64,000 bases of DNA from Flagellimonas okinawensis (GCF_029194005.1 NZ_JARFVA010000005.1:124001-188000), one strand, 5' to 3'; positions 7,680 through 15,572 are shown, numbered from the stretch's first letter. Numbers and translations: made by a program. The notes: generated by a model not told the origin, from the sequence alone.

Positions 7680-8106
7680 AATAAAGTTCAATCCTTAACT
7701 TGATAAAATTTTAAGGGGTTATAATAAAAGAAGCCCTTGTTTGTTTTCCGGGACATCGAAAAACAGGGCAGTGCCCTGGGACTTCCTATCAGGACACCGA
7801 TGACTTCACTCGCTCCACTTTCCGTTCGCTCACTTGCCACCGGGTCTGATGGAGTTCCCAAGGGCCCATGTGGAACCTCTCAAGGCCAGGCCCTGTTTTA
7901 CCAGTAAATAGGGTATCCATTTCCTTGAAAACCCAAGGGTTTTACTACGTCATGTACCCTCCCGATTTCCTAGTAAAAGCCTTGACAGAACCCCCTTCTT
8001 TCATTGTGCCGTGCACGAAGGAAACCAAACGAACGCCCCTTAAAATTTGGGCAACAACGACCAAAGGAACCATGGGGCGATCATTAATCCTTTAAACCTT
8101 TATAGC
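7680..8106. other. Non-coding, strongly self-complementary region upstream of ssb
   Basis: No credible gene lies here; the longest frame (7868-8095) has no family resemblance. The stretch is rich in inverted repeats. AAAACAGGGC (7760-7769) pairs exactly with GCCCTGTTTT (7890-7899). Inside, GCCCT-GGGA (7773-7781) pairs with TCCC-AGGGC (7856-7865), and CC-ATCAG (7785-7792) with CTGAT-GG (7846-7852). A second unit has AGGGTA (7910-7915) with TACCCT (7955-7960) around AAAACC/GGTTTT (7928-7943). It may be a structured RNA, a leader of ssb, or a single-strand origin of the element. Confidence 0.55.
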
Positions 8107-8451
8107 ATGGGAAATTTACGTAACAAAGTACAGTTGATCGGTAACGTGGGGCAGGACCCTGTAATCACCGATTTTGAGAACGGAAAGCGCATGGCACGGG
8201 TGAACCTGGCTACCAACGAACACTACAAGAACAATCAAGGGGAGCGGGTGACCAATACCGAATGGCACACCTTGATCGCATGGGGAAAGCTCGTGGACAT
8301 CATCGAGGGATTCGTGGCCAAGGGCAAGGAGATTGCCGTCGAGGGAAAACTTACCCATAGGTCCTACGAGGACAAGGAAGGGAACAAACGCTATGTGAGC
8401 GAGATAGTGGTGAGCGAGATCTTATTGTTGGGAGGCAACAATGAGGATTAG
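8107..8451 (+). CDS. ssb: Single-stranded DNA-binding protein (element-borne)
   Basis: 114 aa OB-fold protein: NKVQLIGNVGQDPVI, a strand with RVNLATNE, then NTEWHTLIAWGKLVDII and the VEGKLTHRSYEDKEGNKRY hairpin are all standard SSB motifs. The frame is open upstream to 8047, but the ATG at 8107 gives the normal SSB N-terminus. The acidic C-terminal tail of chromosomal SSB is reduced to NNED, as in many plasmid or element SSBs. It is followed by a RadC-like gene, a frequent pair on mobile elements, and may support single-strand transfer or replication. Confidence 0.92.
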   Translation: MGNLRNKVQLIGNVGQDPVITDFENGKRMARVNLATNEHYKNNQGERVTNTEWHTLIAWGKLVDIIEGFVAKGKEIAVEGKLTHRSYEDKEGNKRYVSEIVVSEILLLGGNNED

Positions 8452-8511
8452 GGTATTTGGGCGCTCCATGGTTCGGGGCGCCATATTCCTTTAACTTCCA
8501 ATACCCAAAAG

Positions 8512-8961
8512 ATGGAACACAAAGTCAATGAAATACAGATCAGTTACCGGGAGAAGCTCGTGACCCTCAGATCGCTCTCAATCACAAATTCCAAGGAAGT
8601 GTCCCAACTCCTATATAAGAATTGGGATGCCGATACCATTGGATTGCACGAGACCTTCAAGATCGTACTGTTGAACCGCTCCAACAAGGTCAAGGGAATC
8701 TATCCGCTGTCCCACGGAGGCATCACGGGGACCCTGGTGGACATGCGCATCCTTTTTGCCATCGTGCTCAAGACACTTTCAGTGGGGATCATCCTGGCCC
8801 ATAACCACCCATCGGGACAGTTGAAGGCCAGCGAAATGGACAGACAGCTGACCCAAAAGATCCAACGGGCGGCGCAATTGTTCGATGTCCAGGTATTGGA
8901 CCATTTGATACTTGCTCCCGATGGCAGCTATTATAGTTTTGCCGATAATGGATTGATGTGA
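8512..8961 (+). CDS. RadC-like JAB-domain protein
   Basis: 149 aa, lacking the N-terminal helix-hairpin-helix of full-length RadC. The metal-binding JAMM signature is complete: Glu in HETFKI, then HNHPSGQLKASEMD. Short RadC/JAB proteins of this kind are characteristic of integrative elements and plasmids in Bacteroidetes; their biochemical role is unproven and DNA repair is only presumed. It is 60 bp after ssb and is followed by an intrinsic terminator. Confidence 0.92.
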   Translation: MEHKVNEIQISYREKLVTLRSLSITNSKEVSQLLYKNWDADTIGLHETFKIVLLNRSNKVKGIYPLSHGGITGTLVDMRILFAIVLKTLSVGIILAHNHPSGQLKASEMDRQLTQKIQRAAQLFDVQVLDHLILAPDGSYYSFADNGLM

Positions 8962-9011
8962 TATCCAACAATCCGTACGAAGGGGAATTGTGATAAATGG
9001 AACCGATCAGG

Positions 9012-9036
9012 CCCAATCATTATGATTGGGTTTTTT
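9012..9036 (+). terminator. Rho-independent terminator after the RadC-like gene
   Basis: CCCAATCA (9012-9019), loop TTA, TGATTGGG (9023-9030), then six T. It closes the ssb/RadC-like transcript. Confidence 0.85.
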
Positions 9037-9357
9037 GTGTTACAAAACTTAACTTTATAAAGAACCAATGATAGTACGGTAAAAACAACCTGATCTGACT
9101 TTCCAAAAGTCCGTACAATCTGACGAAATATATAATAAGCCCGTCTTTTTTCAGTGGCATGGCGATGCGTTTTTGTCCCTGCGGGACGAAAAGGAGGAGC
9201 AAGAGGATAGCGTGCTCACGCAGCGCAATTGATTCGTTTTCCTTCGGAAAGGCCCTGTATATGAGGAATACAGTGATATCCGTGAAAATAAGGGGGCGTT
9301 GTTTTTGACGAAAAAAAGGCCTGGGCCCAGTAAAACCAAGGAATTTTTAACAAAAAA
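9037..9357. other. Non-coding region upstream of bfmA with three hairpins; candidate oriT
   Basis: Between the terminator and bfmA there is no convincing gene. Three inverted repeats lie close together: TTTTTGTCCC/GGGACGAAAA (9170-9192), GCGTG-CT-CACGC (9210-9221) and TTTCC-TTC-GGAAA (about 9238-9250). Clustered inverted repeats immediately in front of a mobilization gene are where origins of transfer are usually found, so this is the best oriT candidate in the element. No nic-site consensus could be confirmed by eye. Confidence 0.4.
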
Positions 9358-9936
9358 ATGGATAAGGGATACGAAAAAGAGAAGTTCAATAACATGGCCA
9401 TCAAGAAATCAGTGGCCATGCAGTTCAGAAGGTTTTCCAAGAAGTTCGGTAGGTCCAGGTCCATGACCTTGTTGGCCATGCTGGATTTTTTTGAGCGGCA
9501 CGGCATCTCCCCGGACCAGGAAATGGGGGAGACCATCGCCAGTCTCAAATATCTGATCAAACGTAGGTTCAATGCCATGGTGGCCATCATGCGGAGCATC
9601 GAAAAGGAACAGACCCTGCCCACTGTGGGAATGATGCAGGCACTCTTCAATCAAGAACTCGAATCCGATGGGGAGGAATGGGAAGGGGACTTTGATTTTT
9701 TCGAGCAGCAATTGACCGAGATGAAAACACCCTCCAATCCAAAGCTATTGGATACAGAGGTTACCGTTTCGAAGATCAGGTACAAACAGCTAGAGGAGCA
9801 AATGGAAGAATTAAAAAGTGACTTTGGGTATGTGCTGGAGCATGTGGTCGAGAGCAGAAACCGAATTGGCAAGAAACATTTGATCATGGACCTGGATCCT
9901 GAAGCGATTGATAAATATAAACGAAAGCTACGATAG
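9358..9936 (+). CDS. BfmA/BtgA-family mobilization protein
   Basis: 192 aa. The N-terminus (VAMQFRRFSKKFGRSRSMTLLAMLDFFERHG) resembles a ribbon-helix-helix-type DNA-binding region, and the middle (RRFNAMVAIMRSIEKEQTLP) is the segment I associate with BfmA/BtgA mobilization proteins of Bacteroides and Flavobacteriia. The C-terminal half is a charged coiled-coil-like helix. Such proteins help the partner relaxase (BfmB/BtgB) act at oriT. The expected relaxase does not follow: the next gene is on the other strand. Mobilization in trans is therefore the only route if it still works. Confidence 0.8.
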   Translation: MDKGYEKEKFNNMAIKKSVAMQFRRFSKKFGRSRSMTLLAMLDFFERHGISPDQEMGETIASLKYLIKRRFNAMVAIMRSIEKEQTLPTVGMMQALFNQELESDGEEWEGDFDFFEQQLTEMKTPSNPKLLDTEVTVSKIRYKQLEEQMEELKSDFGYVLEHVVESRNRIGKKHLIMDLDPEAIDKYKRKLR

Positions 9937-10116
9937 TGGTAATTTTTTGATTTATTGTGCGACCCTAACCTTCTTTGAAAACCATGCTCTGATCAAATCC
10001 ATATATAGGGATAAAGGAGGCGACCGAAAAATGTCCATACCCAGGAGGAAATATAACATCAATTGAATAAAGCCCAAACCCTTAAAAATTGTCCAATACA
10101 CTTTACGGGATGGCCA

Positions 10117-10575
10117 TTATTCAAATATTCTTTTGTCAAACAAAAATTCTTGAACTTGGGATATTGATATTTTAAAAAAATCTTTATGGTTGGGGTTGAT
10201 TAAATAATTATGGTCATATTGAACAACAGCTGAAGGAACTTTTAAAACACAGCAATCTGCAGTGTCTAAAAAATCATCTCCGATTCTCTGAGTACTGACT
10301 CTTGGTGGATGAGTGTTCCAATTTTCAGGAATGTCTTTTTGCTCCAATACTTTTATTTGGATATCATCTGGAATGTCGATCTCGATCATTACAAAGTCAC
10401 TTGGCAATGTGGCCAAAGTCAAATGTACCGCAACCTCTGCCATTGCTAAAGCCCTGCTTTCGGCCGAATAAATGATTTCTCTTCCTTTTGAATTCCATCT
10501 ATTCCCGTATTTGGCCGCGCCTTTACCATTTAACTCATTCGAGTATTTTTTCTTTGATAGTCTATATACTCTCAT
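10117..10575 (-). CDS. RES-domain toxin (NAD+-degrading type)
   Basis: 152 aa. YRLSKKKYSNELNGKGA, then YGNRWNSKGREIIYSAES and MAEVAVHL give the Arg, Tyr/Ser and Glu positions that define the RES fold. RES toxins of Xre-RES pairs deplete NAD+ in the cell. Its ATG overlaps the stop codon of the antitoxin gene by one base (TAATG), so translation is coupled, antitoxin first, as usual for this class. It is cargo of the mnmE element and may stabilise it. Confidence 0.93.
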   Translation of the reverse strand: MRVYRLSKKKYSNELNGKGAAKYGNRWNSKGREIIYSAESRALAMAEVAVHLTLATLPSDFVMIEIDIPDDIQIKVLEQKDIPENWNTHPPRVSTQRIGDDFLDTADCCVLKVPSAVVQYDHNYLINPNHKDFFKISISQVQEFLFDKRIFE

Positions 10576-11090
10576 TAAGTGAAAATTCCTTGATCAATTC
10601 TGTTCAATTCGGCCATTACCAATTCCTTGCCATATGAATCTTTTAATAATTCGGCCGGTTTCAAGTTACCTAAGGCAAACGAAGGGGTATTAAGCCATAA
10701 ATAAAACTGTTCAGTTGTATCAAAGACTTCTTTGCCAAAATTGGTTACTTCTGCCAACTCAATAATCTTTTCCGTATGAATCGGTTTAAATAGATAATCA
10801 GCATCATTTTGATGTCTTTGTAAAGTTTTCTTTGACAAGTTCAAGTATACGGCCCAATCATCTTCAGAAAATGGAGTTACATCCTTTATTTTACTGAATA
10901 ATTTATAAGTCAGCCCTTTTCTTATGGTTTTGATAATAAGCATTTTATTGTCAAAAAAATCTGAAAAGGTTATATTTTCCGTTCTGGGATTAACCCCAAG
11001 GGACTTATCTAAATTTTTGATATAGACTTTGATTGCTTTATTTAAGGCAGTTAATTGCTCAGTTTTTTTTTGATGTTCTTGCACAACCAT
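10575..11090 (-). CDS. Xre/ParS-type antitoxin of the RES toxin
   Basis: 171 aa when started at 11090 (MVVQEHQ). The central part contains a helix-turn-helix-like segment (LSKKTLQRHQND), and the C-terminus (FGKEVFDTTEQFYLWLNTPSFALGNLKPAELL) is the DUF2384 toxin-binding domain of ParS/MbcA/Xre antitoxins. The frame is open to 11162, but the intervening bases are two perfect copies of a palindromic operator, so the downstream ATG is preferred. It should repress its own operon through that operator and neutralise the RES toxin. Confidence 0.88.
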   Translation of the reverse strand: MVVQEHQKKTEQLTALNKAIKVYIKNLDKSLGVNPRTENITFSDFFDNKMLIIKTIRKGLTYKLFSKIKDVTPFSEDDWAVYLNLSKKTLQRHQNDADYLFKPIHTEKIIELAEVTNFGKEVFDTTEQFYLWLNTPSFALGNLKPAELLKDSYGKELVMAELNRIDQGIFT

Positions 11091-11127
11091 AATAAGACAT
11101 TTGTCTTCAAAAATAAGACATTTGTCT
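11091..11127 (-). promoter_or_regulatory. Duplicated palindromic operator of the Xre-RES operon
   Basis: A 16-bp sequence containing AGACA-TT-TGTCT occurs twice without mismatch (11091-11106 and 11112-11127), 21 bp apart, i.e. two helical turns. The first copy touches the start codon at 11090. This is the expected form of an antitoxin autoregulation site. Because it lies directly on the start codon, a leaderless or very short leader transcript is possible. Confidence 0.8.
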
Positions 11128-11312
11128 ATAACCTCAAAACTTCTCGTATTAAATGTGGGCAAATGTTTATCGGTCTATGTATAAATCAGGATTCCTAGGG
11201 TTTTATTGGAAAAGGATTGAAAATAGATGGATTTTTTAAGCGATGCCATAGATTGCCAATGGCAAGATTTTTAACGGGTATATTCATGGGCACTTCAAAA
11301 ATTCACTTGAAT

Positions 11313-12170
11313 CTAATTGCCATCTTGGAGCTTTTCATTAAGGTCCTTGAACCCACGGAACAGTTCCCTTCCGTCTTCCAGGTTCCCATGTTCCTCCAAT
11401 AAGGTGTTGGTCATACGGTCCCCGGCACAGTCATTGTCCAAGAGCAATCTACCTTTCCCATAGCCACCAATGATTTTCCCCAGTTGGTTGGCAAAAGCAA
11501 GGGAATTCAAAACCAATATGTCCGAATCCTTTAACCAGGTCGGAGCCATGACCAATAGCGATAGAAAATCGAACATGCCTTCGACAATGGCCAAATTTTC
11601 CTTACCATTCCTTATATGTGTTATGGCCTTGGGCGAGGAGCACAGTTTTTGAAAGCCGTTACGGAGTTCCCATCCACCCTTGGTGTTCTTGAGTCCGATC
11701 GCAAAATAGTCCCGGTTTCCCATTTCAAAATGGACCTCTTTTGTATGGGAGCGTGCAATGGTCATTGGGATACACCTTTCCTCCAGATATTGCTCCAATG
11801 CAGGATGGGATATGTCCATTACCTCTCCCACAATGATTCCTTTCTTGGTTTTAGCCGTTACTTTGGCCGGGGTAGCTGTTCGTGTTATGGAATAGGTATT
11901 TCCATCCAATATCTCCAGTACCTCGGAAACGGAGGAATCGGTGATCTTCATCATAAGGTCGATCAGGTTTCCACCGATGCCCTCACCATGGTCATACCAT
12001 CTGTTCAAATCCTTGGAGACCTTGAAGGATGCTTGGGTCTCCTTTCGCAATGGACTGAGGAACCATGCCTCCTTTTTCGATTCCCTCGTTGGGAAATTTC
12101 CCATGCTTGCCAATGCCGAAATGATGCAAAGCTCGCGCGCCGTTTCACAGTTCATTCTTTTTTCTTTCAT
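11313..12170 (-). CDS. Toprim-domain primase (CHC2-like N-terminus)
   Basis: 285 aa from the ATG at 12170 (MKEKRMNCETA); the frame is open to 12254 but that runs through the iterons. Residues 5-75 (WFLSPLRKETQASFKV, RWYDHGEGIGGNLIDLMM) are the degenerate CHC2/primase N-terminal region found in element-encoded primases. Residues 185-285 form a Toprim domain with LAIVEGMFDFLSL (catalytic Glu) and GRLLLDNDCAGDRM (the DxD). It should make primers for element replication together with the helicase encoded upstream. Confidence 0.87.
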   Translation of the reverse strand: MKEKRMNCETARELCIISALASMGNFPTRESKKEAWFLSPLRKETQASFKVSKDLNRWYDHGEGIGGNLIDLMMKITDSSVSEVLEILDGNTYSITRTATPAKVTAKTKKGIIVGEVMDISHPALEQYLEERCIPMTIARSHTKEVHFEMGNRDYFAIGLKNTKGGWELRNGFQKLCSSPKAITHIRNGKENLAIVEGMFDFLSLLVMAPTWLKDSDILVLNSLAFANQLGKIIGGYGKGRLLLDNDCAGDRMTNTLLEEHGNLEDGRELFRGFKDLNEKLQDGN

Positions 12171-12183
12171 GGCTCTGTTTTGA

Positions 12184-12389
12184 GATGATTTTTGATGATT
12201 TGATGACAACTCTCTGGGAGGCCCTATAAATACTAGTGGTTCCCCGGTCATCATTTTGTCATCGTTTCATCATTTTTGTTTTTTTCTTCATGGGCCCTGT
12301 CATCATTTTCTATTTTGATGACAGAATGATGACAAAGTGATGACAGGCTTTACCCTTATAAACACTGGAGATTTCTCAATCTGTCATCA
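12184..12389. repeat. TGATGACA iteron array between primase and helicase genes
   Basis: The octamer TGATGACA occurs at 12201, 12316, 12327 and 12338; the last three are phased by exactly 11 bp. Its reverse complement TGTCATCA occurs at 12298 and 12382, with close variants at 12247, 12257 and 12267, and GATGAT variants at 12184 and 12194. The array fills the gap between the helicase and primase genes and runs slightly into the helicase 3' end. Phased iterons next to primase and helicase genes suggest a replication origin of the excised element; an operator for the primase gene is the alternative. Confidence 0.75.
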
Positions 12390-13647
12390 AATCATCAAAA
12401 TTTTGGGACAAAAAATCCTTTTTTATGGTAAAGTACCTGCCCTTGGCGTCCTCGGTATTGATATCACCGTTGTTCCATATGGTTATTTTTTGGTATTTGT
12501 TGGAGTTGGGCTGGTTCTCCAGTTTCCAATCTTTTTTCAACAGCCGCCTCAATTGGGTCAAATCGGTCTTGACCCTTGTCCGGTTGAGAAGGTGAAGCGC
12601 ATCTATGGGGCAAAGGTCCACCGATTCCACATCAAACTTTTCCATGGCACTGATCAATAGGCTGGCCAGTTCTTTTTCCACCCGGTTTCTATTGTTGTAC
12701 ACCAGTTTTCTCAATGCTGGGGTATACAACTCCTTTGGAGTGAACCACATCCTTGATCGTTGTCGGGAATACAGCTCTCTCTCGGTCAAGTAATACAGAA
12801 AGTTAGGAATTTCTTTTGTCAATCGTTCCAGATATGCAGTATCCTCTTTTTTGAGTTTGGGTATTTTGCGGACCCAGAACCGTGTCTCATGGGCATCGAC
12901 CTTGATAAAACTGTCCTCGTTGTTGCTACAGAGGATGAACTTCCCGAAGAACTCCACTTCACGCTTGTCCTTTCCTTTGGCCTCCAGTTTGTTTCTATTG
13001 GTGGTACTTAAATACTTTATACGCTCGGTAAGCTCCTCCTTGTTAAACAGCACCTCGTCTATGCATATCAATAATTTGTTGGCCCAATCCGCATTGAACT
13101 GGCTTCCAAAACTGTCGTTTGTCAGATAGGTCAGGTTGTTCCCAAAGATTTCCTTGAGCCATTTGAGAAAGGTACTTTTTCCAGTGCTTCTTTCTTTGGA
13201 TACCAAACATAATATGGGAAGTATCTGCACCGGTTTTTGGTATAATAACTGCAGATAGTCCAATCCCAGTTCCAATTGATTGCCGAAGAGATGTTTCAAA
13301 AATGCCATGGTATGTGGGACATCCCCCGCCTTAGGGCTATGCTCCAATGGAGAATAGGTATTGTAAAAGCCGTGATGCTCCTTTTTAAAATCAATATGAC
13401 TGGGAATGCAGGCAAACCCATCGTATTTGGGTACCTTTCCCAGATAGTCCTTGCCATGGTCCTGTTTGATGATATGCTCGTTCCAGGGTACCAACAGCTT
13501 ATTGAAGTGTCCGGATATAGTGGGTGTCTGGACCAGCTTGTAAAAAGTGGTCCCGACCCTGATGTAGGGAATATTTTCCATATGAATTGATTTTATGGCT
13601 ATTGGGAGTTTTAGCGAGATAAGTAAATACAAAGGGTCAATGGTCAT
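12376..13647 (-). CDS. VapE/P4-type superfamily 3 helicase (DUF5906-like)
   Basis: 423 aa. The central ATPase has Walker A SKERSTGKSTFL, Walker B LLICIDEV, and the sensor segment FILCSNNEDSFIKV, typical of virulence-associated protein E / D5-like helicases of phages and islands. The start at 13647 overlaps the stop of the upstream HTH gene in an ATGA arrangement, arguing for coupled translation; a Met at 13581 would also preserve the domain. It is expected to unwind DNA at the element origin. Confidence 0.85.
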   Translation of the reverse strand: MTIDPLYLLISLKLPIAIKSIHMENIPYIRVGTTFYKLVQTPTISGHFNKLLVPWNEHIIKQDHGKDYLGKVPKYDGFACIPSHIDFKKEHHGFYNTYSPLEHSPKAGDVPHTMAFLKHLFGNQLELGLDYLQLLYQKPVQILPILCLVSKERSTGKSTFLKWLKEIFGNNLTYLTNDSFGSQFNADWANKLLICIDEVLFNKEELTERIKYLSTTNRNKLEAKGKDKREVEFFGKFILCSNNEDSFIKVDAHETRFWVRKIPKLKKEDTAYLERLTKEIPNFLYYLTERELYSRQRSRMWFTPKELYTPALRKLVYNNRNRVEKELASLLISAMEKFDVESVDLCPIDALHLLNRTRVKTDLTQLRRLLKKDWKLENQPNSNKYQKITIWNNGDINTEDAKGRYFTIKKDFLSQNFDDLMTD

Positions 13648-13925
13648 CCTTTTCTAAGGATATATTCAATGGCCTGGTCATTGGTCTCGCAGGTAGATTT
13701 CCGATCATTTCTCAGTAACCATTTGTTGAGACGATCGATATCGAAATAAATCAACTTTCCGTTGGGCTTGCTATGGGGTATTTTGCCCGCAGCGGTCAGT
13801 TTGTACAGATAGCTTCTGGATATCCCGGTATAATCACAGGCCTCGTCAAAAGTGAGCACCTTTTTTGACCCCAACAAAAGACGTTCGATATTGTTGAGTT
13901 TCTCGTTTAATTCAATGTTGTTCAT
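13644..13925 (-). CDS. Excisionase-type helix-turn-helix protein
   Basis: 93 aa. After a short coiled-coil N-terminus (IELNEKLNNIERLLL) comes a MerR/excisionase-like HTH: LTFDEACDYTGISRSYLYKLTAAGKIPHSK followed by the wing LIYFDIDRLNKWLL. This family (HTH_17) in Bacteroidetes elements acts as recombination directionality factor or transcriptional regulator. It overlaps the helicase gene by 4 bp and is preceded by a perfect 16-bp palindrome. Confidence 0.88.
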   Translation of the reverse strand: MNNIELNEKLNNIERLLLGSKKVLTFDEACDYTGISRSYLYKLTAAGKIPHSKPNGKLIYFDIDRLNKWLLRNDRKSTCETNDQAIEYILRKG

Positions 13926-13952
13926 TTTTATCGGATTTAAAGATTATCAATG

Positions 13953-13968
13953 AACAAAGCGCTTTGTT
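13953..13968. promoter_or_regulatory. Perfect 16-bp palindrome upstream of the excisionase-type gene
   Basis: AACAAAGC directly followed by GCTTTGTT, centred about 35 bp upstream of the start at 13925. Likely a dimer-binding operator controlling the excisionase/helicase transcript. Confidence 0.6.
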
Positions 13969-14065
13969 TCTTATCGTAGAATTCTATGGATAAAAGTATG
14001 AATAAAGTACAGTTGAAACCGTGAGGGTACGTAGTGAAATATTCACAAAATACAGATATACAGCG

Positions 14066-14099
14066 ATTTGTGTTGTTTTGATGTCATTTAAACACAAAT
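14066..14099. repeat. 9-bp inverted repeat ATTTGTGTT/AACACAAAT
   Basis: Perfect arms at 14066-14074 and 14091-14099 separated by 16 bp, lying in the intergenic region downstream of the excisionase promoter. It may be a binding site of a dimeric regulator or of the directionality factor; there is no T-tract, so a terminator is unlikely. Confidence 0.45.
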
Positions 14100-14244
14100 G
14101 ATTTCAATGGTCAACAAATAAAATTACCTTATGGTCCAGAAAAATGGAGTTATCAACAATCTTTTTTGGATTAACCTCTAATTTTTGGGTATTTGAGGTT
14201 GCGCCTATAGCGGTAAAGACAGGACTTGGATTTATAAATGAAGG

Positions 14245-15405
14245 CTACTGCATTTTTTCAAGATTCAAATTTGGTAACATTTCTGCAGCTTGCTTCATCT
14301 TTTCATCTATGATCTTGGCATAGATTTGAGTGGTCCTGATCTCCCTATGGCCCAATCGCTTGGATACCGTGTAAATGTCCACACCGTTTTCTAACAATAG
14401 AACAGCATTGGTGTGCCTGGCTGAGTGGAAGGTAATATGTTTGGTGATTCCAGCATGCATACACCATTTTAATAACTGTAAGTTCATGTGTGCACTGTAA
14501 CTGAGTCCGTTGAATACCCTGTCTTCAGGTTTCTGGCGCTCACCCAATAAGTCTCTTGCTTGTTTCGATATATATAGGTATTCCGCTCCAGCGGTCTTCT
14601 TTTGTTTAAAGACGATCCGATACAAAGAATTTCCATGGTGATCGTTTCCTTCATCACGTACCTCTTTCCATTTGAGCTTGTTGATATCCGACCATCTGAT
14701 TCCTGTAAGGGCGGAGAACAAGAAGGCTCGTTTGAGCTTTGGAAATCTACATTCTGTCTTGGCCAGATTCTGAAGTTCATGGGATGTGAGATATTCACGG
14801 GTGGATTCGGCCATGGTAAAACCTTTGACCTTTTTTACCAAGTTCTCCTTTAAGTACCCTTCGTCGAATGCCGCCCTGAGACATGCCTTGAATTTATTGA
14901 AATAGGTATGCTTGGTGTTTTGGGATAGTTTTTTCTCACATTTGGTAATCGCAACCGTATCCAGATATTTTTTATAACCTTTTATGAAATCCACATCGAT
15001 GTCATTGAATGTAATGTGCTCCGGACAGTACTTTTTCAAATGGTTTTGAGCAGCATCCCAATTATCATAATTGCCCTTGGTCTCATAACGTTCTTCTTTC
15101 TTAAGATCATAATAGGAGAGAAACGAAGTCTTGCCTTTTGAGTTGTTCTCTATCTTGAATTTTCCCTGATAGATTTCAGCTTTTCGAATGGCCAGTATTT
15201 GCTCTGCTAACTCGAGTTGTTCCTTGTTCTTTTTCTTTTCGTTAGCTGATTCGGGATGCTGAATCAAATATAATTCTAGGTACTCGTATTCCCTAATGTA
15301 TTTGGTTTTACCATTAGGTAGTGTTCGGTTTCCTTTGTAGTATTCAATGTACAAGCTCAGTTTTCCTGATGCTAACTTTTTCTTTCTTAGGTGTGCTTTT
15401 ATCAT
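14245..15405 (-). CDS. int: Tyrosine-type site-specific integrase
   Basis: 386 aa from the ATG at 15405 (MIKAHLRKKKL); the frame extends to 15453 without family support. The N-terminus carries an arm-type binding domain, the middle a SAM-like core-binding domain, and the C-terminus the catalytic residues: Arg in LTGIRWSDI, HSARH (His-x-x-Arg), LGHREI (His) and the nucleophile Tyr in TTQIYAKI. It lies within 200 bp of the mnmE end of the element, as expected for the enzyme that recombines at that site. Confidence 0.96.
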   Translation of the reverse strand: MIKAHLRKKKLASGKLSLYIEYYKGNRTLPNGKTKYIREYEYLELYLIQHPESANEKKKNKEQLELAEQILAIRKAEIYQGKFKIENNSKGKTSFLSYYDLKKEERYETKGNYDNWDAAQNHLKKYCPEHITFNDIDVDFIKGYKKYLDTVAITKCEKKLSQNTKHTYFNKFKACLRAAFDEGYLKENLVKKVKGFTMAESTREYLTSHELQNLAKTECRFPKLKRAFLFSALTGIRWSDINKLKWKEVRDEGNDHHGNSLYRIVFKQKKTAGAEYLYISKQARDLLGERQKPEDRVFNGLSYSAHMNLQLLKWCMHAGITKHITFHSARHTNAVLLLENGVDIYTVSKRLGHREIRTTQIYAKIIDEKMKQAAEMLPNLNLEKMQ

Positions 15406-15572
15406 GGGAAACAAATTTTTGTGTCTCTGGATTTTGAAAAAACAATGAGACACAAATGAGACACAATAAAAGTAAGAAAATGGCTATATTAATGGAAAAT
15501 AAGATATTTGAAGTTATTAACAAATTATTGATAATCAACCATTTGAATACAAAACGAATTAAATAAAATTAC

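Larger units (their letters stand above)
13926..14244. other. Regulatory intergenic region between integrase and excisionase-type genes
   Basis: No gene is seen. It contains the palindrome at 13953-13968 and the 9-bp inverted repeat at 14066-14074/14091-14099, described separately; the remainder is plain AT-rich sequence. Confidence 0.6.

Noticed and set aside
7868..8095. 75-aa frame in the gap before ssb
   Set aside because: Composition is unlike a protein (Pro/Thr-rich without pattern), it overlaps the inverted-repeat stretch and resembles no family I know.
8047..8106. N-terminal extension of SSB
   Set aside because: SSB homology starts at the ATG at 8107; the extra 20 residues are upstream leader.
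9165..9308. 47-aa Cys/Arg-rich frame upstream of bfmA
   Set aside because: It runs through three hairpins and has no family resemblance; treated as non-coding leader/oriT candidate.
11091..11162. 24-residue N-terminal extension of the antitoxin
   Set aside because: The bases are two exact operator copies; their translation (KCLIFEDKCLI) is a by-product of the DNA repeat.
12337..12660. 107-aa plus-strand frame opposite the helicase gene
   Set aside because: Starts with GTG inside an iteron and lies antisense to a well-supported helicase gene; a shadow frame.
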